The translations under genes and the position numbers were made by a program. From Candidatus Thiothrix anitrata (GTDB lineage Bacteria > Pseudomonadota > Gammaproteobacteria > Thiotrichales > Thiotrichaceae): a stretch of 64,000 nucleotides of DNA. Location of the stretch: contig NZ_CP072800.1 in the NCBI RefSeq assembly GCF_017901155.1, positions 1,701,283 through 1,765,282 on the forward strand. The letters are read 5' to 3'. The notes below the pieces were generated by a model. That model saw nothing but the letters and a program-made list of their open reading frames with translations. It searched no databases and had not been told where the DNA came from. This document shows positions 1 to 7,041 of the stretch, piece after piece (the first letter of the stretch is position 1; each line of letters opens with the position of its first letter).

Positions 1-384
1 GAACAAAATCAGCCCACGCTTTTCCATAATGACGTTTTTCAGAATGTCGGGTAAACCCAGTTGATCGGCATTCGGAATCTCGGTTTTAATATTACGGATC
101 ACCATCGCAATGTGGTGGCGTTGCTTGAAAATATTGACGCGAAACCGACCAATGCCTTCTTCACTGATCGCCAGATTCATTTCGGGTTTGTGCGCAAATT
201 GTTGCTGTTGCTCTTTATCCATGAGCGCGTAAGCCATGTCATGCAGCAATTCGGGGGTCATTTTGATTTTGTCGAGAGCTTTCAAACTGCCTTGAAACTT
301 TCCGGCAGGCGGCGCGTCCACGGTCAAATACAGGTCAGAACCATCGCGTGCAGCGAGGATGCGCAGGTAATCTTTCAGTACCAT
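1..384 (-). CDS. pilU: Type IV pilus twitching ATPase PilU, partial (5' part only)
   Basis: I translated the minus strand from the ATG at 382-384, which follows an AAGGA ribosome-binding site, to the window edge; 128 codons stay open. The protein begins MVLKDYLRILAARDGSDLYL, continues with a PAS-like N-terminal PilT/PilU domain including GIGRFRVNIFKQR, and ends in KRGLILF just before the Walker A loop expected outside the window. The SDLYLTVDAPP and GRFRVNIFKQR signatures fit the PilT/PilU retraction ATPases; the detailed N-terminus resembles PilU more than PilT. PilU works with PilT at the cytoplasmic base of type IV pili. pilT would be expected nearby but is not in view. Confidence 0.85.
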   Translation of the reverse strand, partial: MVLKDYLRILAARDGSDLYLTVDAPPAGKFQGSLKALDKIKMTPELLHDMAYALMDKEQQQQFAHKPEMNLAISEEGIGRFRVNIFKQRHHIAMVIRNIKTEIPNADQLGLPDILKNVIMEKRGLILF

Positions 385-489
385 GAGGTATCCTTTATTG
401 TTATTGATTGTCTGAGTGCATTGTAGCAATAAAATCCGCGTAAGGGGATGCTATGCTAGACAGGTTAGTAATGCGATGGAGTGAGCGAT

Positions 490-1335
490 ATGAAAAAGAC
501 AATGTTAGCAGCCAGCTTGTGTTTGGCGAGTGGTTTGGTGTGGGCGGAAGGCGAATTGCAGGAGCAAGCCGCGTTTCCTTTCACGACTGTGGTTGCACCG
601 TCCACCAAAGTGACGCTTGAGCTGGACAAAAACACCGTAAAAGCGACCTTGCCCGGTTGGGACGAGCAGGTGTTATTTGACATTGAGCCGTTGGAAGGCG
701 AAGAGGCAGGGCGTTACCCTGTCGCACAAGTCGGCGATTTTAACTTCGACGAAATGCAGGATATAGCGATTCAGGACGGCATCGGTTACGGCGGGGTCAA
801 TGTGTTTTACCGCGTATTCTTGTGGGATGACAAGGCTAACAAGCTCAAAGAATTTGCAACACCCATCAGTAATCCGGTGTTGGATGGCGAAAAACAAACG
901 CTAGTTTCCGCACAGCGCAGCGGCCCGTTGTGGTACAGCACCGAATTCCGCGCTGAAAAGGGTAAATTATACGCGGCGATGGATACCGAAATGATCCCCT
1001 TCGGTGACGCGGTATTGGATTACGTCGTCTTTAAAAATGCAGCGGGTAAGGTCACTGGCACGAAAATCGTCGGTGAATCTAGCGACGATCAATCGGTTGA
1101 TTACGCCAAAGCAGCTTCCGCCACTGCCACGATTCAAGTGGATAAAGCACCGTTGTACGACAAACCCGATAGCGCGGCAAAAACCAAAATGTACGTGATT
1201 AAGGGCGACAAAGTGACCTTGTTGGACTGGAAAGCCAAAGAGGGTGGTTTTGGTGAAGGTTGGTTTTTAATCCGTTATCAAGGCAAAAAAGTCATTGAAA
1301 AGTGGCTTGAAAGCAGCAGTCTGAGTCAAGGTTAA
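490..1335 (+). CDS. Secreted periplasmic protein with C-terminal SH3-like region
   Basis: The start is placed at the ATG at 490, not the GTG at 481, because MKKTMLAASLCLASGLVWA forms a clean signal peptide. The mature part contains GRYPVAQVGDFNFDEMQDIA, an acidic turn resembling XAC2610-like or FG-GAP-type repeats, and a C-terminal stretch (about residues 215-280) resembling a bacterial SH3 domain. Length is 281 aa. The stop lies 3 bases before rsuA, so the two may be cotranscribed. No enzymatic motif is recognised and the function is unknown. Periplasmic location is inferred from the signal peptide. Confidence 0.75.
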   Translation: MKKTMLAASLCLASGLVWAEGELQEQAAFPFTTVVAPSTKVTLELDKNTVKATLPGWDEQVLFDIEPLEGEEAGRYPVAQVGDFNFDEMQDIAIQDGIGYGGVNVFYRVFLWDDKANKLKEFATPISNPVLDGEKQTLVSAQRSGPLWYSTEFRAEKGKLYAAMDTEMIPFGDAVLDYVVFKNAAGKVTGTKIVGESSDDQSVDYAKAASATATIQVDKAPLYDKPDSAAKTKMYVIKGDKVTLLDWKAKEGGFGEGWFLIRYQGKKVIEKWLESSSLSQG

Positions 1336-1338
1336 CCC

Positions 1339-2034
1339 ATGCGTTTAGATCAATTTGTCAGTCAAGCCAGCGGTATTCCCCGTTCCGAAACCCCTAAACT
1401 GATTCGGGCGGGGCGCGTAAGTGTTAATGGTGTGGCGGTGCGTAAAGCCTCCACCCACATCGACCCGACGGCGCAAGTGTTGTTCGACGCTGAGCCGTTA
1501 AGTTTACCAGGTGCGATTTACCTGATGTTGCACAAGCCCGCAGGGGTGATTAGTGCCACCGAAGACCCGTCACACCGCACCGTGCTGGATTTGATTGACC
1601 ACCCGCACCGCCACACTTTGCATGTGGTGGGGCGGCTCGACAAAGACACCACGGGCTTGTTGCTGATTACCAACGACGGCGAGTGGTCACATCGGTTGAT
1701 GTCGCCCAAACACCACGTTCCCAAAACTTATTTGGCAAGCTTGGCAGAGCCGTTGACGCAATCCGCCGCCCAACAATTACGCGATGGGGTGCAACTGCAC
1801 GGCGAAAAACATCTGACACAGCCCGCTACTGTTGAGGTTTTACCTGAGCAACAAGTACGGATTACGATCCACGAGGGTAAATACCATCAGGTGAAACGGA
1901 TGTTCGCAGCGGTGGGTAATCGTGTGGTGGCATTGCATCGCGAAAGCATCGGCGGGTTGCAGCTTGATCCGCAGCTTGCGGAAGGGGAGTGGCGGGTGTT
2001 GGATTTTGAAGAAAGGACTAGGCTAAGCGATTAG
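1339..2034 (+). CDS. rsuA: 16S rRNA pseudouridine(516) synthase RsuA
   Basis: This 231-aa protein has an N-terminal S4 RNA-binding domain (about residues 1-55, MRLDQFVSQASGIPRSE) and a pseudouridine synthase catalytic domain. The catalytic aspartate is D101 in GRLDKDTTGLLL, matching the RsuA family position. The C-terminal GKYHQVKRMFAAVGN motif is also typical. Family knowledge: RsuA converts U516 of 16S rRNA to pseudouridine during small-subunit assembly. RluB/E/F are the closest alternatives, but the overall length fits RsuA best. Confidence 0.9.
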   Translation: MRLDQFVSQASGIPRSETPKLIRAGRVSVNGVAVRKASTHIDPTAQVLFDAEPLSLPGAIYLMLHKPAGVISATEDPSHRTVLDLIDHPHRHTLHVVGRLDKDTTGLLLITNDGEWSHRLMSPKHHVPKTYLASLAEPLTQSAAQQLRDGVQLHGEKHLTQPATVEVLPEQQVRITIHEGKYHQVKRMFAAVGNRVVALHRESIGGLQLDPQLAEGEWRVLDFEERTRLSD

Positions 2035-2089
2035 GCCATTACATGACTTGTTCGGAGTACCGCTTTTTCTGCTCATTGCAAGACTTCAT

Positions 2090-2111
2090 AAATTACACTA
2101 AAGTGTAATTT
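2090..2111. promoter_or_regulatory. Inverted repeat upstream of mazEF, probable operator
   Basis: Arms AAATTACACT and AGTGTAATTT form a perfect 10-bp inverted repeat with a 2-bp centre, 23 bp before the antitoxin start. MazE-type antitoxins autoregulate by binding such palindromes, so this is a likely operator. Binding is inferred. Confidence 0.6.
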
Positions 2112-2134
2112 TAGAAGAATAGGGATGCGCAAAA

Positions 2135-2392
2135 ATGACTACAGCAACATTGCGAGCCGTTGGCGGCTCAGTTGTGATGGCGATACCCAAGCGGGTGTTG
2201 GAGTTGCTGGGACTTCACGCGGGTTCACAGGTTAATGTCAATGTTCAGAATGGGCAGTTGGTGATAGTGCCGAGGGTCAAGCCACGCTACGCTTTGGGTG
2301 AACTGATGGCGCAATGCGACTTCTCGCAACCGATAAGCCAAGAGGAACGTGAGTGGCTGGATGTTACTCCTGTTGGCTTGGAGGACATCTGA
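2135..2392 (+). CDS. mazE: MazE-type antitoxin (SpoVT/AbrB domain)
   Basis: This is an 85-aa protein with an N-terminal swapped-hairpin AbrB domain, as shown by LRAVGGSVVMAIPKRVLELL and GSQVNVNVQNGQLVI. The acidic C-terminal tail (about residues 65-85) is the usual toxin-binding segment. Its stop overlaps the start of the next gene by one base, which carries the MazF-like toxin, giving the classic antitoxin-first order. A perfect palindrome lies 23 bp upstream and may be its operator. Confidence 0.85.
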   Translation: MTTATLRAVGGSVVMAIPKRVLELLGLHAGSQVNVNVQNGQLVIVPRVKPRYALGELMAQCDFSQPISQEEREWLDVTPVGLEDI

Positions 2393-2730
2393 TGCGAATA
2401 CCTGAACGCGGTGAAATCTGGTTCACTGATCTGAATCCCACGCTTGGCAAGGAACAACAAGGCGGCAGACCTGTTCTGGTCATATCCACCAAAACCTTTA
2501 ACCAATCCGGTTTGGTGCTGATATGCCCTGTTACCCAAGGTGGCAATCAGTCACGTTTTGCCGGTTTTGCCGTATCATTGATGAATACCGGCACGGATAC
2601 CCAAGGTGTCATTATGTGCAACCAACTCCGTACCATTGATTATGCAGTGCGTAAGGCGCGGTTTGTGGAAACTGTACCCGATTATATTGTGGATGAGGTG
2701 CTGGCAAGGGTGCAGGCGATTGTGGAGTGA
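2392..2730 (+). CDS. mazF: MazF/PemK-type endoribonuclease toxin
   Basis: The start is the ATG at 2392, sharing a base with the antitoxin stop; upstream in-frame TTG codons are inside mazE. The 112-aa protein begins MRIPERGEIWFTDLNPTLGKEQQ and carries GRPVLVIS and VMCNQLRTIDY, the core strands and the conserved Q-R-D region of the PemK/MazF family. Such toxins cut single-stranded mRNA in a sequence-specific way. The cleavage site cannot be read from the sequence. Confidence 0.9.
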   Translation: MRIPERGEIWFTDLNPTLGKEQQGGRPVLVISTKTFNQSGLVLICPVTQGGNQSRFAGFAVSLMNTGTDTQGVIMCNQLRTIDYAVRKARFVETVPDYIVDEVLARVQAIVE

Positions 2731-2829
2731 GCATCCTTGACTTTAAGAATCTTCATAAACCCATGTGGCATTTCTGCAACATATAGACTAAACTTTGTAG
2801 CGTATTTGCAAAAAAGCTATTGCAAGACG

Positions 2830-2860
2830 CTGACAAGGGATGTATAAATACATCCGTCAG
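2830..2860. promoter_or_regulatory. Long palindrome in the porin leader
   Basis: GGATGTAT and ATACATCC form perfect 8-bp arms around AA. The outer segments CTGAC and GTCAG also pair, extending the dyad to 2830-2860. It lies 66 bp before the porin start. It could be a regulator binding site or an mRNA 5' hairpin that stabilises the transcript; which one cannot be told from the sequence. Confidence 0.5.
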
Positions 2861-2925
2861 ATTGAACAAAAATCTCAGATTGAAACAACTTAATGAACAG
2901 GACAAACCTTAATAGGAGTCGACTC

Positions 2926-3984
2926 ATGAAAAAATTACTCGCAATCGCAGTTGCTGCTGCACTCGTAGCCCCTGCTGCTGCTATGGCCGATACTACACTG
3001 TACGGCAAACTGCACGTATCCGCTGGTTCTGTTAAAGATGGTGATGGTGCTAACGTAAAAAAACGTGGTGCTGTTGAAAGCCACAGCTCACGTATCGGCG
3101 TTAAAGGTGCAACTGCATTAGATAACGGTATGGAAGCAACTTACGGTGTTGAACTCGGCGTACAGTTAGATGGTGACGCGGAAAATGTTTCTAATGGAAC
3201 AGCTAATGGTTTGACTACTCGTAACACCTTCGTTGGTTTGAAAGGTAACTTCGGTGAAGTTCGGGTTGGTAAACATGACACTCCAGCTAAATTAGCTACT
3301 GCTGGTATGGATGTGTTTGCTGATACTTATGGTGATATGAACCGTATTATCGAAGCAGATGCAATCCGTGCTGAAAACGTAGTTGCTTACATCAACAAGT
3401 TTGGTCCTGTTGGTTTTGCTTACGCACACTCAACCGATGTTGGTGGTCAAGATCGTAACTATAATATGGATTATACAACAGATCGTCGTTTTAATACTCC
3501 GTTATTAACCACGACTGATGATGGTACAGTCAAAGCTGACAGCATTATGGTCAACTATTCAAATGGTCCATTTGTAGCAGCATTAGGTCATACAGCGGCT
3601 AAAGCTACTCACCCTACTATTGTTGGTTCTGAAAAAGCTAAAATGACCAACATTGGCTTGGGTTACAAAGCTGAAGCAGGTCACAAAGTTAACTTTATTC
3701 ACGAAACGGATAAAGTTACTGACGCAGGTGGTAGTGAGAAAGCTAAATCTAACCTGATTAACGGTGTTTATAAAATCGGTAACGTTGATCTGAAAGCACA
3801 GTACGGCAAAACAAAGGTTAGTGGTACTGACTACAGCGAAACTTTGACAAGCGTTGGTGTTGATTACAACTTGGGTAAAAAGACTGCCATTTACGGTTTG
3901 GTTTCTGACAACAAAGAAAAATCTGGTGGTGTTAAAACTAACATCAACAAAGCTGCTGTTGTTGGTTTAGTTACTGAATTCTAA
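2926..3984 (+). CDS. Gram-negative trimeric porin (OmpC/Porin_4-like)
   Basis: The ATG at 2926 follows an AGGAG site and starts a textbook signal peptide, MKKLLAIAVAAALVAPAAAMA. The mature 331-residue chain begins DTTLYGKL and ends in phenylalanine (VVGLVTEF), the C-terminal signature for outer-membrane barrel insertion. NTFVGLKGNFGEVRVGKHDTPAK matches the conserved porin L3/strand region. Codon use is more AT-rich and uniform than that of the neighbours, typical of a highly expressed gene. A strong terminator follows 30 bp later, so it is monocistronic. Substrate specificity is unknown. Confidence 0.9.
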   Translation: MKKLLAIAVAAALVAPAAAMADTTLYGKLHVSAGSVKDGDGANVKKRGAVESHSSRIGVKGATALDNGMEATYGVELGVQLDGDAENVSNGTANGLTTRNTFVGLKGNFGEVRVGKHDTPAKLATAGMDVFADTYGDMNRIIEADAIRAENVVAYINKFGPVGFAYAHSTDVGGQDRNYNMDYTTDRRFNTPLLTTTDDGTVKADSIMVNYSNGPFVAALGHTAAKATHPTIVGSEKAKMTNIGLGYKAEAGHKVNFIHETDKVTDAGGSEKAKSNLINGVYKIGNVDLKAQYGKTKVSGTDYSETLTSVGVDYNLGKKTAIYGLVSDNKEKSGGVKTNINKAAVVGLVTEF

Positions 3985-4012
3985 TCCTGACGGATTGGTT
4001 TACAGTTAAGCG

Positions 4013-4037
4013 AAAAAGCTCCTTCGGGAGCTTTTTT
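4013..4037 (+). terminator. Rho-independent terminator of the porin gene
   Basis: AAAAAGCTCC and GGAGCTTTTTT pair around a TTCG tetraloop and the stem runs into T residues. It lies about 30 bp after the porin stop. Confidence 0.9.
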
Positions 4038-4078
4038 GCGTTTGGGGGATGCCCTCATCCCAATCATTACACTCCGAA

Positions 4079-4212
4079 CCTTCCCCCCCATCCCCAACCC
4101 CTTCCCCCGCAAGGGGTGAAGGGGCTAAGAGACGGAACTTTCGCCTAACAAACGGAATCTTTCTCTTGCACCCTTCACCCCTTGTGGGGGAAGGGCTGGG
4201 GATGGGGGGATT
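4079..4212. repeat. Palindromic GC-rich repeat element (PSPARGEG family)
   Basis: Two arms (about 4083-4131 and 4163-4210) are inverted copies of each other, each with an internal CCCCTT/AAGGGG hairpin. The arm sequence recurs inside the dehydratase gene at about 56881-56920. When read through in one frame it gives the peptide PSPARGEG. The short open frame across it is not a gene. Confidence 0.8.
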
Positions 4213-4319
4213 CGGTGTCTCTGGCGTTGGGCGTTATCTTGTGGTATCACATACGGAACGCGGGTTAAACATTCGTATGATCAGTGCTCGATTAATGACT
4301 AAATCAGAAAAGGTGATTT

Positions 4320-4559
4320 ATGAACAGGGTTGAAGAAGATTTAAGACCGGAATACACCAGAGAGTCGTTAGGAAAAGGTGTCAGAGGTAAATATCACGCC
4401 GCTTATCAGGAGGGCGTTACATTGATGGTGGGATTAGAGCCTGATGTTGCCAAAGTTTTTCCTGATGCTACGGCGGTGAATCAAGCATTGCGGACATTGA
4501 TTCGACTCATGGCGGCAAAAGAATCCCCGTTAGTTGATCGGCAGCAAGAGGCTGCGTGA
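4320..4559 (+). CDS. Small hypothetical protein, TA-associated type
   Basis: This 79-aa soluble protein contains GKGVRGKYHAAYQEG and LEPDVAKVFPDATAVNQALR. I associate the pattern RGKY...LxPDVAxxFPxxxxVNxALR with small proteins encoded beside toxin genes, but no function is known to me. Its last 28 codons are duplicated at 5347-5434. The ancestral downstream partner is probably the remnant at 5430-5576, because in the second copy the stop overlaps an ATG in the same ATGA fashion. A terminator and the phd-vapC cassette now follow instead. Confidence 0.6.
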   Translation: MNRVEEDLRPEYTRESLGKGVRGKYHAAYQEGVTLMVGLEPDVAKVFPDATAVNQALRTLIRLMAAKESPLVDRQQEAA

Positions 4560-4563
4560 TGCA
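4475..4563 (+). repeat. Direct repeat, copy 1 (3' end of the 4320-4559 gene)
   Basis: This 89-bp segment matches 5347-5434 with one single-base deletion and one clear substitution. The two copies bracket the phd-vapC cassette as direct repeats. Confidence 0.9.
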
Positions 4564-4590
4564 AAAATTCCTTCGGGGATTTTTGTGTTT
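4563..4590 (+). terminator. Terminator-like hairpin after the small gene
   Basis: AAAAATTCC and GGGATTTTT pair around TTCG and are followed by a T-rich run. It lies directly at the end of repeat copy 1 and is absent after copy 2, so it belongs to the inserted segment or was lost from copy 2. Confidence 0.65.
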
Positions 4591-4675
4591 TGGGGGGATG
4601 ATCGTGAAATTGTGGTGTCACTTTAGTTCTTTTTAAGATATATTTTAAATCAAGATTTGAACTAGGTTGTTGATC

Positions 4676-4912
4676 ATGTTGTATCTGAATATCTATGAAG
4701 CAAAAACACATTTGTCACGTTATTTGGAACGGTTATCCTTAGGTGAGCGCGTGATTTTGTGTAAGCGTAATCTACCCATTGCTGAAATTCGTCCACTTAG
4801 CAAGCCTATTACGCAAAAACGCCCTATTGGTCTGGCGAAAGGTGAGTTCAAGGTGTCTGGAGCTTTTTTTGAGCCATTACCTAGCGATCTATTGAGTGCG
4901 TTTGAAGGCTGA
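4676..4912 (+). CDS. Phd/YefM-type antitoxin
   Basis: The ATG at 4676 gives a 78-aa protein starting MLYLNIYEAKTHLSRYLERL, the Phd-fold N-terminus (normally NIxEAKxxLSxLL). RVILCKRNLPIAEIRPL completes the Phd domain; the C-terminal tail (GAFFEPLPSDLLSAFEG) is typical of toxin-binding tails of PIN-associated Phd proteins. The VapC-like toxin follows 3 bp later. The upstream region is very AT-rich and probably holds the promoter. Confidence 0.85.
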   Translation: MLYLNIYEAKTHLSRYLERLSLGERVILCKRNLPIAEIRPLSKPITQKRPIGLAKGEFKVSGAFFEPLPSDLLSAFEG

Positions 4913-4915
4913 ATA

Positions 4916-5302
4916 ATGCGTTTATTGTTAGATACCTGTACATTTTTGTGGCTAATTACAGACGATAATAGCTTAAGTCAACAGGCGCGAGATGTTTTCC
5001 AAGATCCCCATAATGAGGTGTTCTTGAGTGCAGTATCGTTATGGGAAATAACGGTAAAGTATCAACTGGGTAAGTTGCCTTTACCGGAGCATCCGCGCCA
5101 TTATATCCCGCGCAAGCGGCAGCAGCATCAGATTGAGTCACTGAGCTTACATGAAGATGCTATTCAGCATTTAGCGAATTTGCCAGATATTCACCGTGAT
5201 CCCTTCGACCGTATGCTGATTTGTCAGGCTATTCAAGAGGGTATGGCTGTGTTGACTCCTGATCCTCTCATTCTGCAATACCCTGTTAATACAATATGGT
5301 GA
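4916..5302 (+). CDS. PIN-domain ribonuclease toxin (VapC-like)
   Basis: This 128-aa protein starts MRLLLDTCTFLWLITDD, with the first PIN aspartate in LLDT. SLWEITVKYQLGKL carries the conserved glutamate, and HRDPFDRMLICQAIQEG the later acidic cluster. This arrangement is typical of Phd-partnered PIN toxins that cleave RNA with Mg2+. It is preceded by its antitoxin gene. The pair lies between two direct copies of the 3' end of the preceding gene. Confidence 0.88.
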   Translation: MRLLLDTCTFLWLITDDNSLSQQARDVFQDPHNEVFLSAVSLWEITVKYQLGKLPLPEHPRHYIPRKRQQHQIESLSLHEDAIQHLANLPDIHRDPFDRMLICQAIQEGMAVLTPDPLILQYPVNTIW

Positions 5303-5346
5303 AAAAGCTCCTCAGAGGCAATCAAGCAGGAGTGTAAATATTATGA

Positions 5347-5434
5347 GGTGAATCAAGCATTGCGGACATTGATTCGACTCATGGCGGCAAAAAATCCCCG
5401 TTAGTTGAGCGGCAGCAAGAGGCTGCGTGATGCA
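5347..5434 (+). repeat. Direct repeat, copy 2 (gene 3' end duplicated)
   Basis: This matches 4475-4563 with one deleted A, which shifts the frame so that the copy cannot encode the same C-terminus. It abuts the remnant gene beginning at 5430. Confidence 0.9.
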
Positions 5435-5576
5435 GAAGTCTTATACGCGGGCTTTGAGTATTTAAGAACTAATTGCAGTACCAGATGAGCAAGTTGATAC
5501 CAGCGATATGTCGGAATTGGAATGGGGTGTGAAAGCAAGAACCAAGGGTGACTGTGCTACACTCGGCAATGTTTAA
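5430..5576 (+). pseudogene. Remnant of a small TA-type gene with an internal stop
   Basis: From the ATG at 5430 the frame gives MQKSYTRALSI, a TAA stop, then ELIAVPDEQVDTSDMSELEW in the same frame, ending at 5576. The block VDTSDMSELEW resembles the DTSDIPEL motif of small BrnA-like antitoxin-type proteins. The ATGA junction with repeat copy 2 suggests it was once translationally coupled to the 4320-4559 gene. One nonsense codon is enough to inactivate it. Confidence 0.45.
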
Positions 5577-5601
5577 TGAATCAGATGGAGAGCTTCCCAC
5601 C

Positions 5602-6522
5602 ATGCGCTTTTTGGATGTCAAAACCGACTTTGCTTTCAAGAAAGTATTCGGCAGCGAACGTAGTAAGCCGTTGCTTATTAGTTTCCTGAATGCGTTGCTG
5701 GAGTACGAGGGTGAACACACCATAGCCGACCTGACGATTATCGACCCCTACCAAGCTCCCGCCATCAAAGGCATGAAGGACACCTATGTTGATGTGAAAG
5801 CAATCCTTGCCAACGGTAAGACGGTCATCATTGAGATGCAGGTGCTGAATGTGGAAGGTTTTGAGAAACGCATCCTCTACAACGCAACCAAAGCCTACGC
5901 CGCACAGTTGGACAAGGGTGAGCAATACACTCTGCTTAATCCGGTGATCGCACTGACTTTTACCGATTTCATCATGTTCCGCGAACAGGCTGATGTGGTG
6001 AGTCGTTACAAGCTGCTAGAAACCCAGACGCTTGCGCAGTACAGTGACGATGTGGAACTGATTTTTATCGAACTACCGAAATTCAAGACTGCGTTGGACG
6101 CACTGGAAGGTATCCATGATAAGTGGATTTACTTTGTTAAACACGCGGGTAGACTGGATTATGTTCCCGACACTCTGATGATGGAGCCTTGTATCAACGA
6201 GGCATTCGGTATCGCCAATAAGGCGGGATTGACGGAAGCGGAGTTGGAAGCACAAGAAAAACGCCATGATTTCATCCGCTTGCAACGCGGTTCAATTGAA
6301 AAGGCACTGCGTGATGGGTTGGCAAAGGGGCGTGAGGAAGGGATGAAGCAGGGCATTGAGCAGGGCATTGAGCAGGGTATTGAACAAGGTCGTGAAACTG
6401 AACGCAACGCACTGATTCTGCAAGCCTACAAAAACGGAATGCCTACTCACTTAATTGGCAGTTTCGTTAGCATGGAAGAAGAGGATGTTATTGCTTTGCT
6501 GCGTTTATTATTGCCAATATGA
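5602..6522 (+). CDS. Rpn/PD-(D/E)XK family nuclease (transposase-like)
   Basis: The start is set at the ATG at 5602, which opens the family N-terminus MRFLDVKTDFAFKKVFG; upstream in-frame ATGs lack conservation. DTYVDVKAILANGKTVIIEMQV gives the PD-(D/E)XK core (D..., E-M-Q). The 306-aa protein ends with a low-complexity GIEQ repeat encoded by 12-bp units and a helical tail. The Rpn/PDDEXK_2 family includes recombination-promoting nucleases and TA-like proteins. It is followed by an overlapping gene. Confidence 0.85.
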   Translation: MRFLDVKTDFAFKKVFGSERSKPLLISFLNALLEYEGEHTIADLTIIDPYQAPAIKGMKDTYVDVKAILANGKTVIIEMQVLNVEGFEKRILYNATKAYAAQLDKGEQYTLLNPVIALTFTDFIMFREQADVVSRYKLLETQTLAQYSDDVELIFIELPKFKTALDALEGIHDKWIYFVKHAGRLDYVPDTLMMEPCINEAFGIANKAGLTEAELEAQEKRHDFIRLQRGSIEKALRDGLAKGREEGMKQGIEQGIEQGIEQGRETERNALILQAYKNGMPTHLIGSFVSMEEEDVIALLRLLLPI

Positions 6523-7010
6523 CTAAACTCAATCCCCGCCAATGCCAACCCTGCACCGCTTGTTGTGACGGTTGGGTGCAAATGAATATCCGTGGTGCGG
6601 ATGTTTACCCCGGTTGCGCTTGCCCGCACAGTACCGGGAAAGGCTGTAATGATTACGCGAATCGCCCCATTGACCCGTGCGATAACTTCAACTGCGGTTG
6701 GGTTATTCCGAATAGCCCGCTGCCGGAGTGGATGAAGCCGTGCGATGCGAAAGTGGTGGTGTTGTTTAATAAATTTCAGTGGCAGGGGCTGCCAGTAGAT
6801 TTAGCCACACCTGTGGGTAAGCGTATTCCGCCGCGTGCATTGAATTGGTTAAAGCAGTTTGCGGAGCAGCAAGGTCGTCCGCTGGTGTATTTGGAGCAGG
6901 ATGGCGACGGGAAATTACGTCGCGAGCAGCAAGCGATTGCTTACGGCTCGCCAGCGTTTCAACAGGAAGTCGCGGCGAAAATGGCGCAAGGCCAGCGTTT
7001 GTGGGTGTAG
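6519..7010 (+). CDS. Cysteine-rich YkgJ-like metal/Fe-S-binding protein
   Basis: The start overlaps the previous stop (ATGA), suggesting coupling. The 163-aa protein has CQPCTACCDGW near the start and further cysteines at GCACPHSTGKGC and FNCGW. The CxxCxxCC pattern resembles the YkgJ/UPF0153 zinc- or iron-binding family. The C-terminal half has no recognised motif. Its function is unknown. Confidence 0.6.
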   Translation: MTKLNPRQCQPCTACCDGWVQMNIRGADVYPGCACPHSTGKGCNDYANRPIDPCDNFNCGWVIPNSPLPEWMKPCDAKVVVLFNKFQWQGLPVDLATPVGKRIPPRALNWLKQFAEQQGRPLVYLEQDGDGKLRREQQAIAYGSPAFQQEVAAKMAQGQRLWV

Positions 7011-7041
7011 TCACCTTGTTAGTGCTGGTGACTACCGCCGT

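Noticed and set aside
61-426. A 121-codon plus-strand frame at the window start
   Set aside because: The opposite strand encodes PilU with clear family sequence and a ribosome-binding site.
4049-4333. A 94-codon frame containing PSPARGEG
   Set aside because: It is read-through of a palindromic repeat element, with no ribosome-binding site or conserved domain.
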